The translations under genes were made by a program, and so were the position numbers. A DNA stretch of 22,929 bases from JBBFMJ01 sp037441225 (lineage in GTDB: Bacteria; Acidobacteriota; Thermoanaerobaculia; UBA2201). Shown in pieces: positions 7,073-14,850 of this stretch (its first letter is position 1; every line of letters begins with the position of its first letter). The stretch spans positions 1 to 22,929 of the forward strand of contig JBBISU010000046.1 of the NCBI GenBank assembly GCA_037441225.1, written 5' to 3'. The notes below the pieces were generated by a model. The model was not told where the DNA came from. It was given only the letters and a program-made list of their open reading frames with translations, and searched no databases.

Positions 7073-8162
7073 TTTAATTTTATTATTTTTATCAATTTTT
7101 TTATTTTCCCAAGAAAGAGAAATGGAGGACTTAAAAGTTTTAAAAGAAAAAATACAACTTTTAAAGAATGAGCTTGAAAAATCTCAAAATATAAAAAAAT
7201 CTTATGAAAATGATTTGAAAAAGGTTTCCCTTCAATTAGAGATTATTTCTAAGGAATTGCAAAAAATTGAAATAGAGAAAAAAATTCTTGAAGGAAAAGT
7301 TGCAAAAAGTGCAGCAGAAGTGCTTTCTTTAAAGTCAAAACTTGAAGAAATGAAAAAAAGATTGATATTTAAATTGCAAATGTTACAAAAAATGGGAAAA
7401 TTAGGTTATTTGCGCCTTTTCTTTTCTGCAAAAGGCGAAGATTTTTTAAGTGTTTTGAGATGGATTTTGCACTTTTCTTATGAAGATAGAAAATTATTTA
7501 TAAATTATTATGGAACTTTTTCAAAATTAAAAGAGGAAAGGGAAGAATTAAAAAAAGGGGAAGAAAATTTAAAATTAATGGAAGACAGCATAAAAGGCAA
7601 GTACAAAGAATATGAAGAAATTGAAAAACAAAAGAAAATTTTAATTGCCCAATTGGATAGAAAAAATAAAGAAACTGAAGCACAAATAACATTATATAAA
7701 GAAAAAGTTGAAAGGCTTGAAAATTTGCTTAAAATTATAAACTCAAGAGAACCAGAGATATTAGCAAAAGAAGATATAAATAAATTCAAAGGAGTTCTTG
7801 AATGGCCTCAAAAAGGGAAGATAAAAAGTTCCTTTGGGAAGATAACAAATCCTCAATATTCAACAACAATTTTATCAAATGGAATAGAAGTGGAATTAAA
7901 AAAATCAGAAGATATATATCCAATTTTTCCAGGAAAAGTAATTTATGCAAAATGGTTTAAAGGTTATAACAATTTGGTTGTAATTGATCATGGAAACAAT
8001 GTTGTGTCCATTACTGGTTATCTGCATACAAATTATGTAAAAGAAGGTGAATGGGTTTATTCTAATAAAGCAATTGGAAGGATAACCACAGAACCTTATA
8101 TTTATTATCTTGAAATAAGAGAAAAGGGAATACCAGTAGACCCTTTAAAATGGTTGAGGTAA
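7053..8162 (+). CDS. envC: EnvC-like murein hydrolase activator (degenerate LytM domain)
   Basis: 369 residues: signal peptide (1-19, MAKHCFSLILLFLSIFLFS), long coiled coil (about 20-235) broken by a short non-coil segment (about 115-150), and a C-terminal LytM/M23-like domain (about 249-369, from LEWPQKGKIKSSFG). Every zinc position I can align is replaced: the HxGxD motif is SNGIE (275-279), the histidine of the YxHL motif is Y323 (GYLHTN), and the final HFE motif is YLE (352-354). Such loss is characteristic of EnvC and NlpD, which do not cut peptidoglycan but activate amidases and, for EnvC, bind the FtsX periplasmic loop. ftsE, ftsX and an amidase gene are present elsewhere in this window. 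Same order as the known envC-ctpA-yibQ neighbourhood. The assignment is strong from architecture, though orthology was not tested. Confidence 0.85.
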   Translation: MAKHCFSLILLFLSIFLFSQEREMEDLKVLKEKIQLLKNELEKSQNIKKSYENDLKKVSLQLEIISKELQKIEIEKKILEGKVAKSAAEVLSLKSKLEEMKKRLIFKLQMLQKMGKLGYLRLFFSAKGEDFLSVLRWILHFSYEDRKLFINYYGTFSKLKEEREELKKGEENLKLMEDSIKGKYKEYEEIEKQKKILIAQLDRKNKETEAQITLYKEKVERLENLLKIINSREPEILAKEDINKFKGVLEWPQKGKIKSSFGKITNPQYSTTILSNGIEVELKKSEDIYPIFPGKVIYAKWFKGYNNLVVIDHGNNVVSITGYLHTNYVKEGEWVYSNKAIGRITTEPYIYYLEIREKGIPVDPLKWLR

Positions 8163-8165
8163 AAT
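8160..8165 (+). promoter_or_regulatory. putative -10 (TAAAAT) of the ctpA-like gene
   Basis: TAAAAT overlaps the TAA stop of the envC-like gene and ends 6 nt before the ATG at 8172, the same geometry as the other leaderless starts in this window. No Shine-Dalgarno is visible before 8172. There is no TGn extension and no clear -35, so an internal promoter is possible but not certain. Confidence 0.4.
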
Positions 8166-8171
8166 AATATT

Positions 8172-9317
8172 ATGAAATATGAAAAAAAGATTGGGATTTT
8201 AATTTTTTGCTTTTTCGTTTTTCTGCTCATCTTAGGTGCAACCTTGGGAAGAATTTTAACAGATCAATATCCCTATCCTGAGCTAAAGATACTTCATCAA
8301 GCTTTTTCTTTAATTTTATCCAAATTTGTAGATCCAATTGACAATGAAATTTTGCTTCAAGGAGCAGAAAAGGGGCTCCTCTATTCCTTAGATCCTGTAA
8401 ACATTTTCATTCCAAAAGAAAAAGTTGCAAAATTTGAAGAATGGAAAAAGAAACCCTTGTATGATTGTGGTATAAGATTAAAAAGAAGTGGAAGATTTGT
8501 ATATGTTTCAAAAGCTTACCCTTCCAGTGCAGCAGAAAAAGAATTTCAAATAGGAGACATTATCGAAGAAGTTAATGGCTTAAAATATCCCATAGCAGAC
8601 CTCTGGGAGCTGGAACTTGAGATGAGAGGTGAAGTTGGGAAAAATGTTAAAATCCATTTTACCCCCGTAGAATCTGATGAATCAAAGGAAGTTCTTTTAA
8701 AAATAAAACCTTATGAAATTAAAAGTATAGAAATTAATTCAAAAGGAAATTATTATACTATAAAAATTAACGAAATAAATTCAGAGATCCCAAAAATATT
8801 AAAAAATGAATTAAAGAAAATACCAAAAGATTTGCCAATCGTTATTGATTTGAGAAATACAAGTTCTCTTGATTATGAAAGTTCTTATAAATTGGCAGAT
8901 TTCTTTGTAAAAGGTCCCTTTGCAATAATTTTTAAAGAAGCAAAGGGAAATACAAAGAAAAAAATAAATGATGAGGAATACTTTCCCTTTGAAGAAATAT
9001 ATATTTTGCAGGATGAAGAAACCTTTGGTTCTGCTGAAATACTGGCTTCAATTTTAGAAAAAAAAGCAAAGGCAAAATTAGTAGGAACAAATACTTATGG
9101 TTATGTAGGGATTCCAAAGGCATATCCCCTTTCAGATAAATCAATTATATATCTTACTTCAACAATTGTTCTTATGGATGAAAATGAAAACTTAATGAAA
9201 AAGGGATTGAAGCCAACAATTGAAGTAAAAAAATCTTATCTTTATTCAGAAACCTACAAAAAGATTGAAGAAACCCTTGAAGAAATCCTTAAAGAAAAGA
9301 AGAAAGAAGCAGCTTAA
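8172..9317 (+). CDS. CtpA-like S41 PDZ protein, catalytic residues apparently lost
   Basis: 381 residues: an N-terminal signal anchor (about 7-27), a helical region typical of carboxy-terminal proteases, a PDZ domain (about 95-165; AYPSSAAEKEFQIGDIIEEVNG), and an S41 tail-specific protease core. In CtpA/Prc the catalytic dyad is Ser in SASE and Lys in FGKG, 25 residues apart. Here the matching segments are FGSAEI (285-290) and YGYVG (309-313). Anchoring on E289 puts Gly286 at the Ser position and Tyr311 at the Lys position. S287 is one residue off, but no lysine replaces Tyr311. The protein may act as a non-cleaving scaffold or adaptor. Gene order envC-ctpA-yibQ is known from other diderms. 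Family is confident; inactivity is inferred from hand alignment. Confidence 0.83.
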   Translation: MKYEKKIGILIFCFFVFLLILGATLGRILTDQYPYPELKILHQAFSLILSKFVDPIDNEILLQGAEKGLLYSLDPVNIFIPKEKVAKFEEWKKKPLYDCGIRLKRSGRFVYVSKAYPSSAAEKEFQIGDIIEEVNGLKYPIADLWELELEMRGEVGKNVKIHFTPVESDESKEVLLKIKPYEIKSIEINSKGNYYTIKINEINSEIPKILKNELKKIPKDLPIVIDLRNTSSLDYESSYKLADFFVKGPFAIIFKEAKGNTKKKINDEEYFPFEEIYILQDEETFGSAEILASILEKKAKAKLVGTNTYGYVGIPKAYPLSDKSIIYLTSTIVLMDENENLMKKGLKPTIEVKKSYLYSETYKKIEETLEEILKEKKKEAA

Positions 9318-10092
9318 TTTAATCTTTGGACTCCTTTTTCTCTTTTCTGGAATATTTTTGATTTTCTTTTTAAATCAAAAAAATATTATTTTTTCAAATA
9401 AAGAAAAAAAATTAGAGAAAAAATTGAAAATCTCTTGTGTAATGGACGATTTGGGACAAAACACAGAACCATTAAAATGGTTTATTGAAAATAATTTTCC
9501 AATCACTTTATCCTTTTTGCCAAATCTACCTTATACAAAAAAAATGTCAGAAGAACTTCACAAATTTGGATATGAAATAATTATACATATTCCAATGGAG
9601 CCAGAAGATTATCCCCAAATAAATCCAGGCAAAGGGGCAATTTTTTTATCTATGAAGAAATCAGAAATAAAAGAAAAAATAATAGAATTTAAAAAGGAAA
9701 TCCCTTTTGCAATTGGGGCAAATAACCATATGGGTTCAAAATTTACCTCTGATTTAAATAAAATGATAGAGCTTATGGAAATTTTAAAGGAGGAAAATTT
9801 ATTTTTCTTGGATAGCAAAACAACAGCTGAAACAAAGGGGTTTGAAGCAGCTAAGGCAACTCAAGTTTTATATCTTGAAAGAGATGTTTTTTTAGATAAT
9901 GTTTTAGAGTTTGGTCATATTAAAAGACAGTTTGAAATACTCTTAAAAAAAGCAAAGGAGAAAGGTTATGGAATTGGAATTTGCCATCCCCATAAAGAGA
10001 CCTTCAAAATCCTAAAAGAAATTCTGCCTTTATATTCAAAGAGAGTAGATTTTGTAAATTTAAAAGATTTGATAAAGGAAACGAAGAAATAA
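9265..10092 (+). CDS. yibQ: divergent polysaccharide deacetylase (YibQ/DUF610 family)
   Basis: 275 residues from a TTG at 9265 (a second TTG at 9277 is also possible; no ATG fits). The start overlaps the ctpA-like gene by about 50 nt. The N-terminus is very basic (KKSLKKRRKK) and is followed by one TM segment (about 18-37), giving a periplasmic domain. The domain carries all the hallmarks of the family: CVMDDLG (D61, D62), HIPMEPEDYPQINPG (108-122), GANNHMGSKFTSD (151-163), FFLDSKTT (180-187), RDVFLDN (206-212) and CHPHKET (240-246). These are metal-dependent deacetylase-like folds of unproven substrate, commonly next to envC and ctpA. I saw no loss of motif residues. Envelope carbohydrate modification is the likely role, by inference. 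Confidence 0.88.
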   Translation: MKKPLKKSLKKRRKKQLNLIFGLLFLFSGIFLIFFLNQKNIIFSNKEKKLEKKLKISCVMDDLGQNTEPLKWFIENNFPITLSFLPNLPYTKKMSEELHKFGYEIIIHIPMEPEDYPQINPGKGAIFLSMKKSEIKEKIIEFKKEIPFAIGANNHMGSKFTSDLNKMIELMEILKEENLFFLDSKTTAETKGFEAAKATQVLYLERDVFLDNVLEFGHIKRQFEILLKKAKEKGYGIGICHPHKETFKILKEILPLYSKRVDFVNLKDLIKETKK

Positions 10093-10176
10093 AAAATAGA
10101 AGTAATGGAAGAAAAAGGGCAATCTTATACTATTATGCCCCTTGTATTTTTAAATAAAAAAAATTAAAATATAAAT
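10093..10176 (+). promoter_or_regulatory. intergenic region with -10 (TAAAAT, 10165-10170) of the M48 gene
   Basis: TAAAAT at 10165-10170 ends 6 nt before the ATG at 10177 and there is no Shine-Dalgarno, matching the other leaderless starts. Upstream, GGGCA (10117-10121) and TGCCC (10136-10140) could form a weak stem with a 14-nt loop, followed by CTTGTATTTTT. It could be a poor terminator for the yibQ-like gene, but the loop is long. Confidence 0.45.
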
Positions 10177-11877
10177 ATGAAATATTTAACCTTTTTGCTT
10201 TTCCCATTTATCTTATTTTCCAATTTGGATGAGGATTTTAAAAAAGGACTTGATTGGACTTTGGAGCTTTCAAAGCATATAAAAATATTAGAAGATCATC
10301 CCGATTTGGAAATGATAAATGATATTGGTTATTCCATTTCATCAATTTTAGAAGATAAAAATTTATATTCCTTCCAAATAGTAGATATGAAAGAAGCAAA
10401 TGCTTTTGCAATCCCTGGTGGCTTTGTATTTATAACAAAAGGAATGTTAGATTTAAAATTTTCAAAGGATGCCCTGGCAGCTCTTTTATCACATGAAATA
10501 GTTCACATAAAAAATCAGCATTCAAATAAAATGGAAAAAAGAAATAACATCATCTCTGCTTTATCAAATATTCTTCTTTTAGGCGTTTTGTTTGGTGTAA
10601 AAGATGATACACCTTCGCAAAACCTGCCCCCCTGGTGGAGTGTTCCAGATTCCCAATGGGATAAATACAATGTTTATGAAACAAAAAAAGGAAATTTAAT
10701 TGAAGGAACAATTGCTTTTTCTTTAATTTTTCAGGAACTTCTGATGCAAGGGTATTCAAGGGAATTTGAAATGGAATCAGATAGAGAAGGCACATATCTT
10801 ATGGCACAAGCAGGGTTTTCACCAGGAGGGGTTGTTGAACTCTTAGAAAAAATGAAAAACCATTATTGGGAAGCACCTGATTTGGGTTATTTTAGATCCC
10901 ATCCTTACCTGGAAGATAGATTAGAACTTGCAAAAGTAAGGGTTACGCAACTTAAAAAAACAAAAGAAAATGAAAATGTTATAAATTTTAGAAAAAAAAT
11001 CCAGGAAAAGTTTTATTTCCTTTCAGTTCAAGAAAAAAATGAAGAAAAGAAAAAGATTTTATTTAGAATTGCAAAAAATTCCTGCAATAAAGGAGTATTG
11101 GCTTTTGAGTTGAATTTAAAAGAATTGCAGGAATTAGAAAAAAAATATCTTCTAAAAAATCCCTTAGAGACCAGATATGAATTTTTGCTCAAAAAATATG
11201 AAAAAATTTTTGAAAAATTTCAAGAGGATCTTGAAGTAAAATTTTCCTTAGAAAAATTAAAATTAAGGTACAATGAAATTTTAAAAGAAAAAGAAGAATG
11301 TTTTCCCCTCTTTAAAAAACATTTTTATGAGGGCTTCCCTTCTTCTGAATATCTATCTGCTTATTATGAAAATTACAATGATGAAGAAACTGATTTTACT
11401 CCTTTTATATTTTATGGTTCAAATTTAATCAGATTGGGAGAGGAAGAAAAAGGAGTAAAAATTTTACTGGAAGTTTATAAAAAAAGTGATGAAGAAATAA
11501 AGGAAAAAATTCAAGAAGAAATTTTAAATTATGGAAATAAATTTAAAGATTTAAGTGCAATCTATAATATTTATAATTCCTTTGTTGAGGGCTTCATAAA
11601 AATAAATTTTAAATCAATATTTTTGGAAAAAATGAAAAAATGCCAATCCCTTTCTGATTTGAGGAAATTTTTAGATGAATTTCCGGATTCAGAATTTGAA
11701 GTTATTGCTTTTGAAAAATTAGAGGAACTGGCTGAGAAAAACTATGTCAAGGGAAGAGCATACAAGAGCGTTGGTGATTTTCAATCAGCCCTTGAAATTT
11801 ATAATAAAATATTAGAAAATGCTTATGATACAAAAGTTGCAGAAAAGATAAGAAAAGAATTAAAAGAAGGAGGTTAA
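10177..11877 (+). CDS. periplasmic M48-family (BepA-like) zinc peptidase with TPR-like tail
   Basis: 566 residues: signal peptide (1-15, MKYLTFLLFPFILFS), an M48 peptidase domain (about 40-260) and a long helical C-terminal region with TPR-like repeats, for example AYKSVGDFQSALEIYNKILE near the end. The zinc motif is SHEIVH (H106, E107, H110) and the third ligand is probably E198 in EFEMESDREGTYLM; NAFAIPGG (75-82) is also typical. In Escherichia coli BepA, the same architecture assists and quality-controls outer-membrane protein assembly, so a similar role is plausible. The start has a -10-like TAAAAT 6 nt upstream and no ribosome site. Its last codons encode AAGGAGG, which serves the hyperacidic ORF that follows. 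The helical tail is longer than in BepA (about 300 residues). Confidence 0.87.
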   Translation: MKYLTFLLFPFILFSNLDEDFKKGLDWTLELSKHIKILEDHPDLEMINDIGYSISSILEDKNLYSFQIVDMKEANAFAIPGGFVFITKGMLDLKFSKDALAALLSHEIVHIKNQHSNKMEKRNNIISALSNILLLGVLFGVKDDTPSQNLPPWWSVPDSQWDKYNVYETKKGNLIEGTIAFSLIFQELLMQGYSREFEMESDREGTYLMAQAGFSPGGVVELLEKMKNHYWEAPDLGYFRSHPYLEDRLELAKVRVTQLKKTKENENVINFRKKIQEKFYFLSVQEKNEEKKKILFRIAKNSCNKGVLAFELNLKELQELEKKYLLKNPLETRYEFLLKKYEKIFEKFQEDLEVKFSLEKLKLRYNEILKEKEECFPLFKKHFYEGFPSSEYLSAYYENYNDEETDFTPFIFYGSNLIRLGEEEKGVKILLEVYKKSDEEIKEKIQEEILNYGNKFKDLSAIYNIYNSFVEGFIKINFKSIFLEKMKKCQSLSDLRKFLDEFPDSEFEVIAFEKLEELAEKNYVKGRAYKSVGDFQSALEIYNKILENAYDTKVAEKIRKELKEGG

Positions 11878-11879
11878 AT

Positions 11880-12059
11880 ATGTATTTTATTTTATATTTA
11901 AAGGACAAAGATTGGGATGAGGATTTTGATGAAGAATTTTATGAAGATGAGGATTTTGAAGAAGATGAGGAAGAAGAATATTTAGATGAAGAAGAGGATT
12001 TTGAAGAAGATTATGAAGAGGAAGAGGAGGAAGATTCTTTTGAAAATAAGGAAAATTAA
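11880..12059 (+). CDS. hyperacidic small protein, 59 aa, unknown
   Basis: An ORF of 59 codons starting 2 nt after the M48 gene stop, with an excellent ribosome site (AAGGAGG, 6 nt from ATG). The product begins MYFILYLKDKDWDEDF and then is almost entirely Asp, Glu and aromatic residues: by count 24 Glu and 12 Asp of 59, against 4 Lys and no Arg. A loose motif of the type DEDF(D/E)E recurs (DEDFDEEF, DEDFEEDE, EEDFEEDY). I recognise no family. The spacing suggests co-translation with the peptidase. Possible roles are charge partner, metal buffer or substrate-mimic of the peptidase, all speculative. The only caution is low-complexity GA-rich sequence, but an open purine-rich frame with this start signal is unlikely to be accidental. 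Confidence 0.72.
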   Translation: MYFILYLKDKDWDEDFDEEFYEDEDFEEDEEEEYLDEEEDFEEDYEEEEEEDSFENKEN

Positions 12060-12078
12060 AAAATAAAGTTAGATATTA

Positions 12079-12087
12079 TGTTAAAAT
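12079..12087 (+). promoter_or_regulatory. extended -10 of the HD-GYP gene (leaderless)
   Basis: TGTTAAAAT is an extended -10 whose TAAAAT ends 6 nt before the ATG at 12094. No Shine-Dalgarno or clear -35 is present. It lies just after the hyperacidic ORF, so the signalling gene probably has its own leaderless transcript. Confidence 0.5.
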
Positions 12088-12093
12088 ATAAAA

Positions 12094-14595
12094 ATGAAGG
12101 AAATTTTATTAAAAAATAGTATAAAAGTATTAATAATTTCTATTATTGCAATTGTTGGTTATTATTTTGAGAAAATAGCACAATTACCTTTTTTCCACTT
12201 AATTCCAGGTGTTTCCTTATTTTTTCCATTAACAATATGGATTATATTATCCTTTTACCTTTTTGGTTTTTACGCTGCTATTGGTATAATAATTGGCTCA
12301 ATCCTTGCCCCTTGGAGACCAGGGGCACCTTTATATCAACTGATCATAAATGGTTTAATTCATTGCATTGAAGGTGGAATTCCATATATCATTTTGAGAG
12401 GAAAAGGTGAAGATCCTTCCCTTCAGAAGCATAGTACTTTGATAAAATTTCTTGGTTTGGGTTTATTGCTTGGGACATGGCTCAGCGCTTCTTTTGGTAG
12501 TTTATTCCAATATTTAAGGTATAAAGAGTACTCAGGCGATATGATTTTGAGATGGTTTTCCAGGTGGACCTCTGATTTAATTGCTGCCTTTGCCTTTGCT
12601 TTGCCAATTATTTTATTAATTCAACCCCTTCTTTCAATAATCCCTGAGAAATATAAGCAAATTATCCTTGACAAAATTCATAAAAAACCCTTCAAATTTA
12701 ACCCAATTAAAATTAAATTAACTGTAAGAGAATATTTTCTCTTTTCAATAATATTTTTACTTTTTTGGTCCTTAATCTTTATTTCTTTTTCTGCTTCCTT
12801 TGAGATTACTTTGAACTGGTTTTCTGTGTTATTTTTGTTTCCTGTTCTTTATATTGCAATTAAGACGGGCTTTAAGGGAAGTATTTATTTTGCTGCTTTG
12901 GCAGCTATTGGGCTTTTGATTTTAATTTTCTTACATGGAATTCCTCAAGAAAATCCATTGCTTTTAATTACTTTTTATTTAAACATAATTGTTATATTTT
13001 TTGCTGGCTCAGCAGCTGGAATATTATCTGAATCAAATTATTTAAAAATATCTGAAATTAAAAAACTTCATGATTTTGCTTCTCAATTGGTTGCTAAGAA
13101 AGCAGCACCTGAGGTTATGCAAGAATTAGCAAAGACATTACTTGAAACATTGCAATTGAAAGGAGTAATTATTAATCCATCAAAGGGAGAATCTAGTACA
13201 TTACCTGAAAATTTAAAAATAGATGGAGATGAAGCAAAGGAAACAATGCTTATAAAGGCAGATGGTATGACTTTTGGAACCCTTGAATTAATTAAATATG
13301 ATCCAACTCCTTTTTCAGAAAAATCAATCCATATAGCAGAGTCAGCCATAAGACAAGCAGCCGTTGCCCTTGATAATACAAGAATTTATGAAAGTTTGGA
13401 GTTTAAAGTAAAAGAATTAAAAGCACTCTTCGATGTGGCAAAGGCACTCCTTGTAACCCTTGATATAAATGAAATTTTAAAAAGAACAATAACAAGTTTG
13501 TCCCAGGCTTTCCATTTATCGATAGCATATATATTTTTAAAAAATAAAGACAATACCATTTCCTTAAAAGCTGCTTCAGGAATTGAACCAGAAAAGATTA
13601 CAATTAAAACACTAAAACCTGGGGAAGGAATAATTGGAGCTTGTTTTCAATCAGGAAAAATAAGATATGCCCCAAATGTCAAAGAAGATAAAGATTATAT
13701 TGAAATGAACCCTGGAATCCATTCTCAGCTTGCTATTCCACTTTCAATAAAGGAAGAAGTTATTGGAGTTTTAAGTTTAGAAAGCTATTTACCCGATGCC
13801 TTTAAAGCAGAAGATATTCAGCTTATAAAAGCAGTTTCTGCACAGCTTGCCCTTGCAATAAGACAAGTTCAACTCCATGGTGAACTTGAACAAGCACACG
13901 TTACTTTAAAAGATACTTATTTTGAAACAATGCAAGCATTATGCAATGCTGTTGAAGCAAAAGATAAATACACACAAGGACATGTTGAAAGAACAGCGAC
14001 TTATGCCTTAGAAGTAGGAATTCGCTTAGGATTAAATGAAGAACAATTGGACAATTTAAGATTGGCTTCAATGCTCCATGATATTGGTAAGATTGGAATT
14101 CCAGAGGATCTTTTGCAAAAGTCCTCTTATCTTTCACCAAGGGAAAGGGAAATAATTAAAAGACATGTGGATATAGGAGTTCAAATCCTTCAGGAAATTG
14201 ATTTTTTAAAACCAGCAATTCCTGCAATTTATTACCACCAGGAATGGTACTCTGGTTATGATGGCGTAGAAAGTTTTGGTTATCCAGTAGGATTAAAAGG
14301 AGAGGAAATTCCAGTAGAAGCAAGGATAATAGCAGTTGTGGACTCCTTTGATGCAATGACTTCTTCAAGACCTTACAGGAAAGCTTTATCCTGGGATGAA
14401 GCAGTTAAAAGGTTAATAATTGAAAAGGCAAGACAATTTGATCCAATAATAGTAGATGTTTTCATAGATATCTTACAGTCCTCTTATAATTATCGTCTTC
14501 CTTCTGAGCTAAGATATTTACTGCTTTTACCACCCTTGAAAGGAAAACCACCAAAAGGGTATGAGCCAACAGAAGCTTGGCCCCCTAAAACATAG
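12094..14595 (+). CDS. membrane sensor with GAF domains and HD-GYP phosphodiesterase
   Basis: 833 residues. Residues about 8-312 form a polytopic membrane sensor resembling MASE1 (about eight or more TM helices, IPGVSLFFPLTIW near 37-49). A degenerate GAF-like segment follows (about 325-430) and a clearer GAF domain (about 445-595; LGACF-type GEGIIGACFQSGKIR, QLAIPLSIKEEVIGVLSLES). The C-terminus is HD-GYP (about 610-800): GHVERT (H630), LHDIGKIGIPEDLL (H662, D663), KRHVDIG (H691), VVDSFDAMTSSRPYR (D750). HD-GYP proteins hydrolyse cyclic di-GMP. The GYP signature is unusual: canonical HHExxDGxGYP appears as YHQEWYSGYDGVESFGYP (714-731), with about seven extra residues and one His replaced by Tyr. 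Activity is therefore less certain than the family. Ligand unknown. Confidence 0.88.
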   Translation: MKEILLKNSIKVLIISIIAIVGYYFEKIAQLPFFHLIPGVSLFFPLTIWIILSFYLFGFYAAIGIIIGSILAPWRPGAPLYQLIINGLIHCIEGGIPYIILRGKGEDPSLQKHSTLIKFLGLGLLLGTWLSASFGSLFQYLRYKEYSGDMILRWFSRWTSDLIAAFAFALPIILLIQPLLSIIPEKYKQIILDKIHKKPFKFNPIKIKLTVREYFLFSIIFLLFWSLIFISFSASFEITLNWFSVLFLFPVLYIAIKTGFKGSIYFAALAAIGLLILIFLHGIPQENPLLLITFYLNIIVIFFAGSAAGILSESNYLKISEIKKLHDFASQLVAKKAAPEVMQELAKTLLETLQLKGVIINPSKGESSTLPENLKIDGDEAKETMLIKADGMTFGTLELIKYDPTPFSEKSIHIAESAIRQAAVALDNTRIYESLEFKVKELKALFDVAKALLVTLDINEILKRTITSLSQAFHLSIAYIFLKNKDNTISLKAASGIEPEKITIKTLKPGEGIIGACFQSGKIRYAPNVKEDKDYIEMNPGIHSQLAIPLSIKEEVIGVLSLESYLPDAFKAEDIQLIKAVSAQLALAIRQVQLHGELEQAHVTLKDTYFETMQALCNAVEAKDKYTQGHVERTATYALEVGIRLGLNEEQLDNLRLASMLHDIGKIGIPEDLLQKSSYLSPREREIIKRHVDIGVQILQEIDFLKPAIPAIYYHQEWYSGYDGVESFGYPVGLKGEEIPVEARIIAVVDSFDAMTSSRPYRKALSWDEAVKRLIIEKARQFDPIIVDVFIDILQSSYNYRLPSELRYLLLLPPLKGKPPKGYEPTEAWPPKT

Positions 14596-14850
14596 TAAAA
14601 ATATAAACTGGTTGATAAAAAATATTTCTTTTTTGTAATTGATAAAAAACTACGCTTAATTATATATAAAAAGAAATTTAGGTCTGCCATTATCTTTTAA
14701 AATAAAAATAATTTAAATATAGATAAACTCGATAAACTAAGCAAAAAAATAATAATAAAAAATATAGACAAGCTATTAAATACCCTAATTCAAATACTAA
14801 AATTCTCAAAATTATTATTATATAACTGCAGCAGTTGATACTGAAAGAAA
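14596..14850. other. AT-rich gap between convergent genes
   Basis: A 255-nt non-coding stretch separates the ends of the HD-GYP and GH39 genes. It holds two copies of TTGATAAAAAA (14612-14622, 14639-14649), two of GATAAACT (14722-14729, 14731-14738) and a perfect 13-nt palindrome AACTGC-A-GCAGTT (14824-14836) just past the GH39 stop. The palindrome could be a weak terminator for GH39, but the stem is short and the AT-rich tail is not immediate. No ORF of interest is visible. Confidence 0.4.

Noticed and set aside
10117..10150. Rho-independent terminator after the yibQ-like gene
   Set aside because: Stem is only 5 bp with a 14-nt loop; recorded only as a weak possibility.
10105..10167. 20-residue ORF (MEEKGQSYTIMPLVFLNKKN) between yibQ-like and M48 genes
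   Set aside because: No ribosome site or suitably placed -10, and its stop coincides with the promoter box of the next gene.
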